From the NCBI GenBank assembly GCA_003142935.1, contig PLOG01000158.1, forward strand, positions 2,935 through 50,194: 47,260 nt of DNA, given 5' to 3'. This stretch comes from Acidobacteriaceae bacterium. Its GTDB lineage: Bacteria > Acidobacteriota > Terriglobia > Terriglobales > Acidobacteriaceae. Positions 25,130-33,869 of this stretch are shown piece by piece. Numbering within the stretch: position 1 is the first letter of the stretch; each line of letters starts with the position of its first letter. Below the pieces are notes generated by a model. The model was given only the letters and a program-made list of their open reading frames with translations. It was not told where the DNA came from and did no database searches. A program made the position numbers and the translations under genes.

Positions 25130-25702
25130 GGCTTAAATCTCATCTCTAAAAGACCGAAGGGGTCTGTTAACGGAATCCAGTCGAGCCGCATGCCGCTCGA
25201 CGAAAAGCGCGGCATCGGCTGCCAATGCGCAATTTGAAGTGTCGCCCGAGAACGCCCCGGCTCATTGGATGGTTGAAGCCGCAATCGACAGAATCTTGGA
25301 TGCCATTGCCGCGCATCCGATTCGGTCGACGGATTGCTTATCCAGCCAGCTCGATCAATAAGCTCGGTGCCACACGGCACAGAGATAGCTTGGCGTCGCC
25401 GGAGCGATCGATTGGTGCAAAAAAGTGTTTGTCATCCGGGGAAAGCAAGGTAGGCCAGGTGATCACTCACAACCGCTTTAGCGGCGAACCCGGCCGCCCG
25501 CGTCTATTCCCGATGTATCTGCGAGGATATTGACCCTCTTTTCCTCAAGTGTCAAGGCGCTCCCTGTGAATATTCGTCGCGCCCGATTTCTCTTCCTCAA
25601 CCCGAGCCCGGAGAAGTGTCTGGATTCATCGGGTTACTCGAAGAACCCACGTCAGGTTGCCAAAACCGCACCGGAATCGGAGAATGCTGGTGAGGCTCAT
25701 CT
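25130..25702. other. Gene-poor gap, 573 nt
   Basis: The region separates divergent genes. A plus-strand segment near 25210-25360 (QFEVSPENAPAHWMVEAAIDRILDAI) reads briefly like protein but has no start or ribosome binding site and soon ends, so it may be an old remnant. I see no repeat or RNA gene. Confidence 0.4.
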
Positions 25703-26632
25703 ATGGAACGCAGGGAGTTTATCGCGGCCGCATCGGCAGCCGTTGTTGCGCAGGCGCTGCCCGCGGCGCGGGTCCAGGCCGCAACCAAACCGCTCCAGCC
25801 CATGGCGCTGGGACTCATTATTTCGCCCTTCGGCGCGCCCGAAGAGCGCCTCAAGCGCGTGCACGATCTCGGTTTCTCCAACTGTTTTCTTTCGCTTGAC
25901 GATTACATCGGCCAATTCACGCCACAATTGGCCGCGCAGTTTCGCGACCTGCTTGACAAATATGAACTGATCGCAACTACCGTCGAGGTGGTCGGTCCCG
26001 GGCCCCTCATCTGGGACTTCCTGCGCGGCCCCTCCACCATCGGCCTCGTGCCGCAAGCCACGCGCGCCGCTCGCACCGATGCCCTCCGCCAGGCCTCGGA
26101 CTTTGCCAAACTGCTGGGCATCCCCCAGGTACAAACCCATTGCGGCTTCATCCCTGAAGATCCCGCCGACCCCAAATATCCCGGCGCCGTCGAAGCCATC
26201 CGCGCTGTCGCCCAGCACTGCCTGGATAACGGCCAGCACTTCCTCATGGAGACCGGGCAGGAGACGCCCACCACCATGTCGCGAATGCTGCGCGACGCAG
26301 CCATGCCCAACCTCGCCGTCGGCCTCGACACAGCCAACCTGATTCTCTACGGCAAGTCCAACCCGGTCGATGCTGTCGACATTCTTGGACCCCACATCCG
26401 CAGCGTTCATGCCAAGGACGGCCGCTGGCCCACCGACCCCAGCCAGTTAGGCCAGGAGGCGCTCATCGGCTCCGGCCTCGTCGACTTCAGGAAAGTATTC
26501 TCCAAATTGCACAGCATCGGTTACACGGGCGCCATCACCATCGAGCGCGAAACCTCGGGTCCCCAGCAGATCGAGGATGTGCGCAACGAGAAAATCTACC
26601 TCGAAAAGATTCTTCGTGACGTCCTTGCCTGA
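25703..26632 (+). CDS. Exported sugar isomerase/epimerase-like TIM barrel
   Basis: The start MERREFIAAASAAVVAQALPAARVQA is a short twin-arginine signal. The barrel domain of the xylose-isomerase-like family follows, with the expected metal-ligand strands HFLMETGQETP (Glu), VGLDTANLILYG (Asp), SVHAKDGRWP (His) and ITIERET (Glu). At 309 residues it is of family length. It is not closely similar to the two other TIM-barrel proteins of the window (9893 and 35940). The reaction is unknown; exported members may act on oxidised sugars. The gene appears monocistronic, about 110 nt before the toxin-antitoxin pair. Confidence 0.9.
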   Translation: MERREFIAAASAAVVAQALPAARVQAATKPLQPMALGLIISPFGAPEERLKRVHDLGFSNCFLSLDDYIGQFTPQLAAQFRDLLDKYELIATTVEVVGPGPLIWDFLRGPSTIGLVPQATRAARTDALRQASDFAKLLGIPQVQTHCGFIPEDPADPKYPGAVEAIRAVAQHCLDNGQHFLMETGQETPTTMSRMLRDAAMPNLAVGLDTANLILYGKSNPVDAVDILGPHIRSVHAKDGRWPTDPSQLGQEALIGSGLVDFRKVFSKLHSIGYTGAITIERETSGPQQIEDVRNEKIYLEKILRDVLA

Positions 26633-26742
26633 GCTAGCAATTGCCTGCTTCAGGATGGCAATCGGCGCGGCAGGCGGCGCAGGTTCCGGGGGCGCGGAAA
26701 AAGGATTACGATAAGAATGGAAGCGAGAACGGAGAACCGGCC

Positions 26743-27009
26743 ATGCAACTGACCGTGCCCCCCGATATTGAAACGCTCATCAATAGACGCTTGTCGAGCG
26801 GCGATTATGCGAACGCCGAGGATGTGTTGCGCCGCGCCCTCGAGGCTCAGGATGCCGAGGAAAGCTGGACCGATGAAGAACGGCGGGCGCTTTCGGCGCA
26901 TATCGAGGAAGGCTATCTGCAGGCTGAGCGCGGCGAACTGATCGATGGCGCGCAGGTCCGCCTTGAAATTCAGGCGATGAAAGTCGATTGGCGTTCCACC
27001 CGGCAGTGA
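26743..27009 (+). CDS. parD: ParD-like antitoxin
   Basis: This 88-residue protein begins MQLTVPPDIETLINRRLSSGDYANAEDVLRRALEAQDAEE, a ribbon-helix-helix DNA-binding domain of the ParD/CC2985 type, followed by a charged C-terminal region that would wrap the toxin. It neutralises the downstream ParE-like toxin and should autorepress the operon. I place the start at ATG 26743 behind ACGGAG; the longer ORF in the track has an unlikely N-terminus. Its stop overlaps the toxin start (GTGA). Confidence 0.9.
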   Translation: MQLTVPPDIETLINRRLSSGDYANAEDVLRRALEAQDAEESWTDEERRALSAHIEEGYLQAERGELIDGAQVRLEIQAMKVDWRSTRQ

Positions 27010-27317
27010 GCTTCTATGTCTTCACTCCTCTAGCCAAAGCAGATATCTTCAGCATTTGGTCCTCCATCGCCGTTGACAACCAACGAGCCGCTGACCGCGT
27101 TGAACAGGCGATCTACGCTGCGTGCGCGTTTATCGCCGAGGCACCTCTGCGCGGCCACGTCCGGCCAAGCGTGACATCCCGCTCCCTTCGCTTTTGGACG
27201 CTGACCCGGTATCGAAACTACGCGATTGTCTACCGGCCAGAGACAACTCCGCTTCAGGTTGTCGCGATTGTGCACGGGAAGCGAAATCTTCGCCGCGTTC
27301 TGAAACCGCGGCTGTGA
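27006..27317 (+). CDS. parE: ParE/RelE-family toxin
   Basis: The 103-residue product VSFYVFTPLAKADIFSIWSSIAVDNQRAADRVEQAIYAACAFIAEAPLRGHVRP... FWTLTRYRNYAIVYRPETTPLQVVAIVHGKRNLRRVL is a typical ParE-type toxin of the RelE superfamily, with the conserved Y-R-x-Y-x-I-V-Y core and the final basic R-N-L strand. ParE toxins usually inhibit DNA gyrase. Translation most likely starts at GTG 27006, inside the antitoxin stop (GTGA overlap), which would couple synthesis of the two proteins. Confidence 0.9.
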   Translation: MSFYVFTPLAKADIFSIWSSIAVDNQRAADRVEQAIYAACAFIAEAPLRGHVRPSVTSRSLRFWTLTRYRNYAIVYRPETTPLQVVAIVHGKRNLRRVLKPRL

Positions 27318-27444
27318 CGCCCCATCGAGACAAATAACTTCCATTGAGCAACGGAGCTCCCGTGTGTCTCGAGAGCCTCTGGTTCTGGCACAGGATTTAG
27401 ATGGGTGCTACGGGGTAAACTTTCCTCACCACGAAAGGCACGCC

Positions 27445-28713
27445 ATGCAACGCAGAGAATTCATTCAGACCACCGCCGCAATCGCATCCGGGCTACTCCT
27501 GCTCAAGCCCAAAGCTGCATTCGGCTACCAGGCCAACTCCGCCGTGCGCCTAGCGCTGATTGGCTGCGGAGGCCGCGGCACCCACGTCGCAACTTCGTTT
27601 TCGCAGAACACCATTGCGCAAGTAGTGGCGCTCGCCGATCTATTTCCCTCCCAGCTCGAAGCCGGCCACACGCACTTCGATCGAATCAACGCCAGTCTTG
27701 GCCGCGCCGCGATCGACAGCAAACTCCTCTTCCGCGGTCCGCACACCTTTGAGCAGCTCGCCGCGTCGCCCGAGGTCGACTTGATCCAGATCTCCACTCC
27801 GCCCTTCTTTCACGTCGAACATCTCGAGGCCGCCGTCGCCGCCGGCAAGCATGTCTATTGCGAAAAGCCGGTGGGCATCGACATCAAGCAGGCCAAACAG
27901 GCCCTCGCAATCGCCAAACGCGTGCGTCCCGCGCAGAGCGTAGACGTGGGCTTCCAATGCCGCAACGCGCCGCCCATCGCCGCCATCGCAGAAAAGATCA
28001 AGGCCGGAGCCCTCGGCAAAATCGCCTCCGTCAGCGCCTGGTACTACGCCCCCGCCTCAAAAGAAAAAGTCTTTCCCGGCGCGGCTCACGACGAATATCG
28101 CCTCCGCAATTGGCTCTGGGACCGCGCTATCTCCGGAGACATCCTCGTCGAGCAAAACATCCACATCGTCGATCTCTGCAACTGGATTCTGGGTGCGCGC
28201 CCGCTCAAGGCAATCGCCACCGGAGGCCGCAACATCCTCACCCACGCCGGCGACTGCTGGGACAACTGCCAGGTCGACTTCCTTTATCCCAACGACGTTC
28301 GCGTCTCATTCGTCTCCACGCAGTTCGGCGACTATGGCATGTTCGAAGCCGGCCTGCGCCTCTTCGGTTCCGAAGGCGCGGCCACCATCCCATACGCCGG
28401 TCAGGTCGAGATCGTCGGATCGCAGAAGTGGTCCTGGCAGGATGCGCCAGCCTCCACAGCCACCGGCAAATTCTCCGCCAGCGGCAATTTCCAGGACAAT
28501 CTCGCCTTCGCGGACCGCGACAAGGAGCGCACCTTCATCGACAGCATTGTCAACGGTCCGGCTCACAACCAGATTGCCGCCGGCGTTGAAACCGCGCTCA
28601 GTTGCATGATGGGCCGCATGGCCGGCCTCCGCCATCGCGAGGTCACGTGGGAAGAGCTTGAGGCTCACGGCGAAACCTACAAGCTGGGCATGGATCTCGC
28701 CCAGTTCTCCTGA
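27445..28713 (+). CDS. Tat-exported Gfo/Idh/MocA-family oxidoreductase
   Basis: A twin-arginine signal (MQRREFIQTTAAIASGLLLL) leads into a Rossmann domain with ALIGCGGRGTHVA and a Gfo/Idh/MocA C-terminal domain carrying the catalytic lysine of the EKPVG motif and the conserved DILVEQNIHIVDLCNWILG. The family oxidises or reduces sugars, inositols and glycosides with NAD(P), and exported members often keep a tightly bound cofactor. At 422 residues it is longer than cytoplasmic members because of the signal. I place the start at ATG 27445 (AAGG upstream) rather than 27364. The substrate is unknown; it is transcribed alone. Confidence 0.93.
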   Translation: MQRREFIQTTAAIASGLLLLKPKAAFGYQANSAVRLALIGCGGRGTHVATSFSQNTIAQVVALADLFPSQLEAGHTHFDRINASLGRAAIDSKLLFRGPHTFEQLAASPEVDLIQISTPPFFHVEHLEAAVAAGKHVYCEKPVGIDIKQAKQALAIAKRVRPAQSVDVGFQCRNAPPIAAIAEKIKAGALGKIASVSAWYYAPASKEKVFPGAAHDEYRLRNWLWDRAISGDILVEQNIHIVDLCNWILGARPLKAIATGGRNILTHAGDCWDNCQVDFLYPNDVRVSFVSTQFGDYGMFEAGLRLFGSEGAATIPYAGQVEIVGSQKWSWQDAPASTATGKFSASGNFQDNLAFADRDKERTFIDSIVNGPAHNQIAAGVETALSCMMGRMAGLRHREVTWEELEAHGETYKLGMDLAQFS

Positions 28714-29409
28714 GCTGGACTGCGGTTGTTTCAAGATCAAGCGATCAAGGGGAATTCGGGCCAGTCGGCCTCAACCAGGGCGCAGGCGCGCCGCGGAGTT
28801 TCTTGAGCCGCCTGTACGGAAGAGTTTGCGGCATCGGGGATGAAAACCGGGTGCCCCATCCGATAACTCCTATCCAGGATTGCTTTCTCGCCTTGGATGA
28901 TGCTGACGTCCTTCCTTCAGTCCGCAGTCCATGGCATTCGCAGAGAATAACCGCCTCCCGGCGCACAATGGGAATAGAGAGGAAGAGCGCCCCAGCCGGA
29001 CTGATAACCCATGAAAAGAACCGCCCAAATCTCTCCCAAGTTCTCCGCCATCGGCTCGGATGCAGTTCAGCCGCTTTTCTTGCGCTCTTTCGGGCGAATC
29101 TTCTGCTCTTCAAGCCATTCAAATAGAAATGCTTATGGAGAAAATGCCCCCCCCTCCACTTTTCATCTTTTCGGCTGTGAAACTGTGAACCCCTATCGAA
29201 CCTAATTAGAATCAATCGTTTAGGAAAAGAAATAGCCCGAAGTACAGTCGCTGTACGCCAGTACGCTTCATCCTAACTAAATTAAAGTCAATAGTTTACA
29301 GCCGAGAGAAATGACGCCGGACAGGCGCTGTACCGCTGTAAAAAATGAGCACACGAAAGCCACCAGCCGGTTGCTCGGCACCCGCCACAAACCCATCCTT
29401 TGAATCGAG
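28714..29409. other. 696-nt gap between convergent genes
   Basis: The left part carries a half copy of the interspersed element (GGGTGCCCCATCC at about 28849-28861) without a matching second arm. The right part (29140-29340) is unusually AT-rich and contains two imperfect copies of CTAAYTARAATYAATNGTTTA (about 29200 and 29273) around the palindrome GTACAGTCGCTGTAC at 29242-29256, with more CTGTAC copies to 29340. A few long ORFs exist but none looks like a protein. I see no gene. Confidence 0.5.
29242..29256. promoter_or_regulatory. Operator-like palindrome GTACAG-TCG-CTGTAC
   Basis: A perfect six-base inverted repeat with a three-base spacer, in an AT-rich context, followed by CTGTAC and CTGTAA half sites up to 29340. 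It looks like a protein-binding palindrome, but it lies past the 3' ends of both flanking genes, so no target gene is obvious. Confidence 0.3.
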
Positions 29410-30252
29410 TTACTTGAAGCGCTTCGAAGGCTCGTCGGAGAAGATCTGGCCATCGCGGATATGAACCACGCGATGCGCATACTCCGCGATATCCGGCTCG
29501 TGGGTCACCAGCACGATCGTGTTGCCGCTGGAATGCAGCGTGTCGAACAGGGCCATGATCTCGTTGCCGGTCTTCGAGTCCAGATTCCCCGTCGGCTCAT
29601 CGGCCAGAATGATCGAGGGATGGTTCACCAGGGCGCGCGCCACGGCCACGCGCTGGCGCTGTCCGCCGGAGAGTTCGTTCGGCTTGTGGTTCATGCGCGA
29701 TTCCAGGCCCACATCGGCCAGGGCTTCCTTGGCGCGCGCAATCCGCTCGGCGGCCGGCGTTCCGTTGTAGATCAGCGGCAGCTCCACGTTATGCAAACTC
29801 GTGGCCCTGGCCAGCAGGTTGAATGTCTGAAAGACAAACCCGATCTCCTTGTTGCGGATGCGCGCCAACTGGTCGTCATCCAGTTCGCTCACCAACTGGC
29901 CGTTAAGCCAGTACCTTCCCTCGGACGGAGTATCGAGGCAGCCGATCAGATTCATCAGCGTGGACTTTCCCGAGCCGGAGGGGCCCATGATAGCCACGTA
30001 CTCGTTGCGCTTGATGCGCAGCGAGACCCCGCGCAGGGCCTGGACCTGTTGCTCGGAGCCCATATCGTACGTGCGCCACAGATTTTCCACCACGATGATG
30101 TCGCTCGAGGGCGGAGCCACGGATTGCGCCGCTTCATCGATGATCAAGCTGTCCATTGCCATCCGAATCTCATCCTTTGTTCCGGTGGTTGCCTTGCCAG
30201 TCCCGCTTGGCGCCGGGCAGATAGTCTGCTGGTCTGCCGCCTTCCGCGCCAT
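29410..30252 (-). CDS. ABC transporter ATPase (MacB/LolD type)
   Basis: This nucleotide-binding protein of the MacB/LolD class would drive a macrolide-type efflux or lipoprotein-release permease. Motifs are Walker [11 protein letters not shown]-loop FVFQTFNLL, signature [15 protein letters not shown], Walker [14 protein letters not shown] and the H-loop [10 protein letters not shown]. An N-terminal extension of about 50 residues precedes the domain; a later start at ATG 30162 (MAMDSL) with AAAGGATGAG upstream is possible. It lies 29 nt after the membrane-fusion gene on the minus strand. No permease gene (FtsX/MacB_PCD) follows, only the 696-nt gap. Confidence 0.92.
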   Translation of the reverse strand: MARKAADQQTICPAPSGTGKATTGTKDEIRMAMDSLIIDEAAQSVAPPSSDIIVVENLWRTYDMGSEQQVQALRGVSLRIKRNEYVAIMGPSGSGKSTLMNLIGCLDTPSEGRYWLNGQLVSELDDDQLARIRNKEIGFVFQTFNLLARATSLHNVELPLIYNGTPAAERIARAKEALADVGLESRMNHKPNELSGGQRQRVAVARALVNHPSIILADEPTGNLDSKTGNEIMALFDTLHSSGNTIVLVTHEPDIAEYAHRVVHIRDGQIFSDEPSKRFK

Positions 30253-30281
30253 TGCCCGTCGCTGCAGGATTGCCTTTGCTG

Positions 30282-31664
30282 TTAGCTGCTGCCTCCGGAT
30301 GGAAGCACTACTTTGACGGTGTCGCGCTTCAACAGCGAGCCGCCTTTCAGGTCGCGCAGCGTCTTGTACGGGCCGGTGACCACTTCCTGCCCCTGGTTCA
30401 GGCCGGAGAGCACCTCGATATTGGTGGCGCCGGTGATGCCGGTGGTTACTGGGATGAACTTGGCCCGAAGTCTGCCTTTTTTGTCTTTATCGACGACGAA
30501 CACGCCCTGCACCGGGTTAGATTTCGCCTGAACCGAGGACGAAGTTGCTGCCTGCACATCGCCCTTGCTCTTGGCGGCGTCTAACGCCGGATCGTGCATG
30601 GTCAGCGCCTGAATGGGAAGAGAAAGCACATTCGGCTTGTGGGCCGTAGTGATCTTGGTGGTGCAGGAAAGGCCAGGGCGCAGTTCGTCGATGGGACCGT
30701 CCAAAGTAACCACGACCTTGAAGTCCTTGGCCTCCTCGGTTCCCGTGGTGGATTGCGAAGTGGCTATGCCTGTGGAACGGAGCAGCGCCTGATCTCCTAC
30801 CAGCGTAACGTGGCCCTTGAAGACCTTTCCAGGCAGAGCATCGACGGTGACGTCGGCGGGCTGGCCGAGCTGGATGTTGACGATGTCCGTCTCGTCCACC
30901 TTGACCTCGGCGGTGACGACGCTCATGTCCGCCAAGGTCATGAAAGTGGAACCCTCGGTGTTCTGGATGCCTTGGACGACGGTTTCGCCCTCGCGGACCG
31001 GCTCATTGGTCACGATTCCGTCAAACGGCGCCACAGCCATGGTCAGGTCGACCGCATTCTGGTTGACGCGCAGGGTGGCTACCTGCATCTGCAGGTGGCC
31101 GCGCAGGGAGTCGGTGTTGGCCTTGGCCTGATTGACCTGGGCCACGGCCTGGGAAACCGTAGCGACGTCGGTGTCGTAAGCCGCCTTCTTGGCGTCGTAA
31201 TCCTGCTTGGCCAGAATTCCGGCCGAATAAAGGGCCTGGGCGCGATCCCAATCCAGCTTCTTCTGTTCCAGATCGGCCTTGGCGTGTTCGACATTGGCCT
31301 CGGCGGTTTTCTCCGCGGCGATATCGGAGAGGATGTCGGTTCTGGCCGCGGAGATAGCCGCCTCCTGGCTGGAAAGCGAGGCCTGCTGCTGGACATTTTC
31401 AACGGTGGCAACGGTCTCGCCCTTCTTGACCAGGTCGCCTTCCTTTACATAGAGATGGGTAACGCGTCCCATGGCGGTAGCGCCTAGAACGACGTAAGTC
31501 TTTGGCTTGATCTGGCCGGTGCCGCTAACCACCGTTGACAGGTCCTCGCGCGCGATTGTAGCTGTCAGAACCTTGGTGTAGCCGGACTGCTGCTTGATGA
31601 CCATGAAGGCTACGAGCCCACCGGCAACCACTACGGCAAGAATTATCAGGAGAATTTTCTTCAT
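30282..31664 (-). CDS. HlyD/RND-type periplasmic adaptor (membrane-fusion) protein
   Basis: The protein begins [23 protein letters not shown], an N-terminal membrane anchor, then the biotinyl-lipoyl-like half ([23 protein letters not shown]), a long alpha-helical hairpin (about residues 90-190, rich in Ala, Glu, Lys and Gln) and the beta-barrel domain ([15 protein letters not shown]). It would link an inner-membrane ABC complex to an outer-membrane channel. It is the first gene of the minus-strand pair. ATG 31664 gives 460 residues and is preferred to the TTG at 31694 of the track. Confidence 0.93.
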   Translation of the reverse strand: MKKILLIILAVVVAGGLVAFMVIKQQSGYTKVLTATIAREDLSTVVSGTGQIKPKTYVVLGATAMGRVTHLYVKEGDLVKKGETVATVENVQQQASLSSQEAAISAARTDILSDIAAEKTAEANVEHAKADLEQKKLDWDRAQALYSAGILAKQDYDAKKAAYDTDVATVSQAVAQVNQAKANTDSLRGHLQMQVATLRVNQNAVDLTMAVAPFDGIVTNEPVREGETVVQGIQNTEGSTFMTLADMSVVTAEVKVDETDIVNIQLGQPADVTVDALPGKVFKGHVTLVGDQALLRSTGIATSQSTTGTEEAKDFKVVVTLDGPIDELRPGLSCTTKITTAHKPNVLSLPIQALTMHDPALDAAKSKGDVQAATSSSVQAKSNPVQGVFVVDKDKKGRLRAKFIPVTTGITGATNIEVLSGLNQGQEVVTGPYKTLRDLKGGSLLKRDTVKVVLPSGGSS

Positions 31665-32012
31665 GAACGATGCATGCTCCGAATCTCTCTCCAACCAGTG
31701 TACGCAATCGCGTTACGTGCAGTTCCAGTGATCCAAAAGCCCAATCTCCCCTTGGTTCGCGAACCGAGAGGCCTCAGAGGCACGCAGCCGGAGCCAGAGG
31801 ACTATGCGTGTGGCTGTTTGTTGTTTGACGGCCCGGCGGGCCAAAGAGTCTCGCAACTCCGCCTTTCTCAATGATTTTAGCGCCTTTGGTGGCGTTTTCC
31901 GAGGTAACCATTGCGACATTCCCCCGTCAAACCGGCAGCCTACTGCGTAAGAAGTGTTGCTCTGCCCTATTGGGAACCGTAAAATAGAGGATCGCAGGAG
32001 TTTTAAACGTCA
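31665..32012. other. Divergent promoter region between adaptor and GWxTD genes
   Basis: The 348-nt gap separates two divergent genes and should hold promoters for both. No ORF is supported. A ribosome binding site GCAGGAG lies about 12 nt before the GWxTD start. I cannot mark promoter boxes reliably. Confidence 0.5.
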
Positions 32013-33770
32013 ATGATGCTTAACGGTCGAAATTTTCTCTTTGTCCTGATTGGTTGCGGCTTTGTTCTTATCCCCGCGGCCGGTACCAAATCCCTGAGGG
32101 CGCAGACGCCCCCGGCACAGCCCCAGGCACAACAACAGACCGGGACAGATGCCGGACAGGACCAGGACGTTGACCCACTCAAGCGCCAACGGTCCGATAA
32201 AGATCGATATAAGGCCCAGAGGGCTCTCCGTCAGGAGTTGAAAGGGACATACAAAACCTGGCTAAGCCAGGAGGTCCCGTACATCATCACCGACGAAGAA
32301 CGCAAAGCCTTTACGAGCTTGAGTAACGACGAGGAGCGCGACGCCTTCATTGAGAACTTCTGGCTCCGCCGCAACCCCAACCCGGATTCACCCGAAAACG
32401 AGTTTCGCGAGGAGCATTACCGGCGCATCGCCTATGCCAATGAGCACTTTGCGGCAGGCAAGCCAGGCTGGAAGACCGATCGGGGACACATCTACATATC
32501 CTTCGGAAAGCCGGACGAAATTGATTCCCATCCCTCCGGCGGTAACTACGAACGGCCCCAGGAAGAAGGCGGCGGCAGCACTTCCACATATCCGTTCGAG
32601 ACGTGGCGTTACCGCTATCTGGAAGGGATCGGGGAGAACGTCGAAATCGAGTTTGTGGATACCTGTCAATGCGGCGACTATCACTTCACCATCGACCGCG
32701 GCGAGAAGGACGCTCTGCTGCACGTGCCCGGCGCCGGACTTACCCAATATGAGGAAATGAACCACAAAGACAAGACCGACCGGTTCCAAGGCGGCGGATT
32801 AGAGAGTCTCGGCAGTGGTCCGGGGGGAAGCCAGAACCAAAGCAAGGAATTCGACCGCATCGAGTTGGCTGCCAAGCTTTTTGCTCCTCCTCCGATCAAG
32901 TTCAAGGATCTGGACGCCTTTGTCTCCGAGCACAGGCTATTGACAGGGCCGGTATTCCCGTTTGACGTGCGGACCGACTTTGTGAAGGTGACCGAAGGCA
33001 TGGACCTGGTCCCGATCACCTTGCAGATCAGAAACCGCGATATCACCTTTGTGACCAAGGATGGCGTTTCAAAGGGCTTGGTCAACATCCTTGGCAAGGT
33101 GACCACCATTACCGGCAAGACAGTGCAGACGTTTGAAGATACGGTCGAGGTCAATCAGCCGGCGGAGTTGCTGGAGAAGGCACTGGACCGCCAATCTGTC
33201 TATTGGAAGGCTTTGCCCCTGATGCCGGGTCTCTACCGCCTGGATATTGCCATCAAGGATGTAAACAACAGCGATCACGTCGGGCTCTACGGCCGCGGAA
33301 TCGATGTTCCGATTTACCACGATGAAAAACTTGGCGCCTCGTCGTTGATTCTGGCCGACGAGATGTATCCGGTTTCTTCCCGCCAGATTGGCAGTGGAAA
33401 TTTCATTATTGGCGGAGATTTTGTCCGGCCGCGCGTGGCTGCCACAACGGTTCCTGCATCGCCGGTGAAGTTCAAACGCAACCAGGAACTGAATTTTTGG
33501 ATGCAGTTTTACAACCTGGGCATCGACGAGGTTACCAAAAGTAACTCTGCCACGGTGACTTACGAGATCACCGATTCCGCATCCGGTGTGGTAATTTTGA
33601 CCAAGCAGCTTGAATCCAAGGATTTGGGGGCACATAGCGACCAGTTGACGGTGGAGAAAACTCTGCCCATCGCAGGGTTGCAGCCAGGCAAATATAAGGT
33701 GACGGTAAAAATAAATGATGCAATTTCGAAACAAGAGATTGCGCAATCGGCGCCTTTTGTCGTGGAATAG
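32013..33770 (+). CDS. GWxTD-domain secreted protein
   Basis: A signal peptide (NFLFVLIGCGFVLIPAAG) is followed by a Gln-rich linker, then a GWxTD domain, named for the motif present here as PGWKTDRGHIYISFGKPDEID. Flanking family blocks include WLSQEVPYIITDEERKAF, NDEERDAFIENFWLRRNPNPD and FETWRYRYLEGIGENVEIEFVD. The C-terminal half (from about residue 300) is beta-rich. GWxTD proteins are typical of Acidobacteriota and related phyla; their role is unknown. The two tandem ATGs (32013, 32016) follow GCAGGAG. It is probably co-transcribed with the next gene, about 100 nt downstream. Confidence 0.93.
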   Translation: MMLNGRNFLFVLIGCGFVLIPAAGTKSLRAQTPPAQPQAQQQTGTDAGQDQDVDPLKRQRSDKDRYKAQRALRQELKGTYKTWLSQEVPYIITDEERKAFTSLSNDEERDAFIENFWLRRNPNPDSPENEFREEHYRRIAYANEHFAAGKPGWKTDRGHIYISFGKPDEIDSHPSGGNYERPQEEGGGSTSTYPFETWRYRYLEGIGENVEIEFVDTCQCGDYHFTIDRGEKDALLHVPGAGLTQYEEMNHKDKTDRFQGGGLESLGSGPGGSQNQSKEFDRIELAAKLFAPPPIKFKDLDAFVSEHRLLTGPVFPFDVRTDFVKVTEGMDLVPITLQIRNRDITFVTKDGVSKGLVNILGKVTTITGKTVQTFEDTVEVNQPAELLEKALDRQSVYWKALPLMPGLYRLDIAIKDVNNSDHVGLYGRGIDVPIYHDEKLGASSLILADEMYPVSSRQIGSGNFIIGGDFVRPRVAATTVPASPVKFKRNQELNFWMQFYNLGIDEVTKSNSATVTYEITDSASGVVILTKQLESKDLGAHSDQLTVEKTLPIAGLQPGKYKVTVKINDAISKQEIAQSAPFVVE

Positions 33771-33869
33771 TAGTTGTTCCCGCGCGGACAGTAGCCGGAC
33801 CCCAGATCCGGTAACCTGCGCGGGTTTCATTTGGAAGATTGCCAGGGACACCGCCAGGTCACATAAGTG

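Noticed and set aside
28745-29215. 156-residue minus-strand ORF in the gap after the Gfo/Idh/MocA gene
   Set aside because: Composition is Arg/Ser-rich without domain pattern, and it includes a translated half repeat; it looks like a chance ORF.
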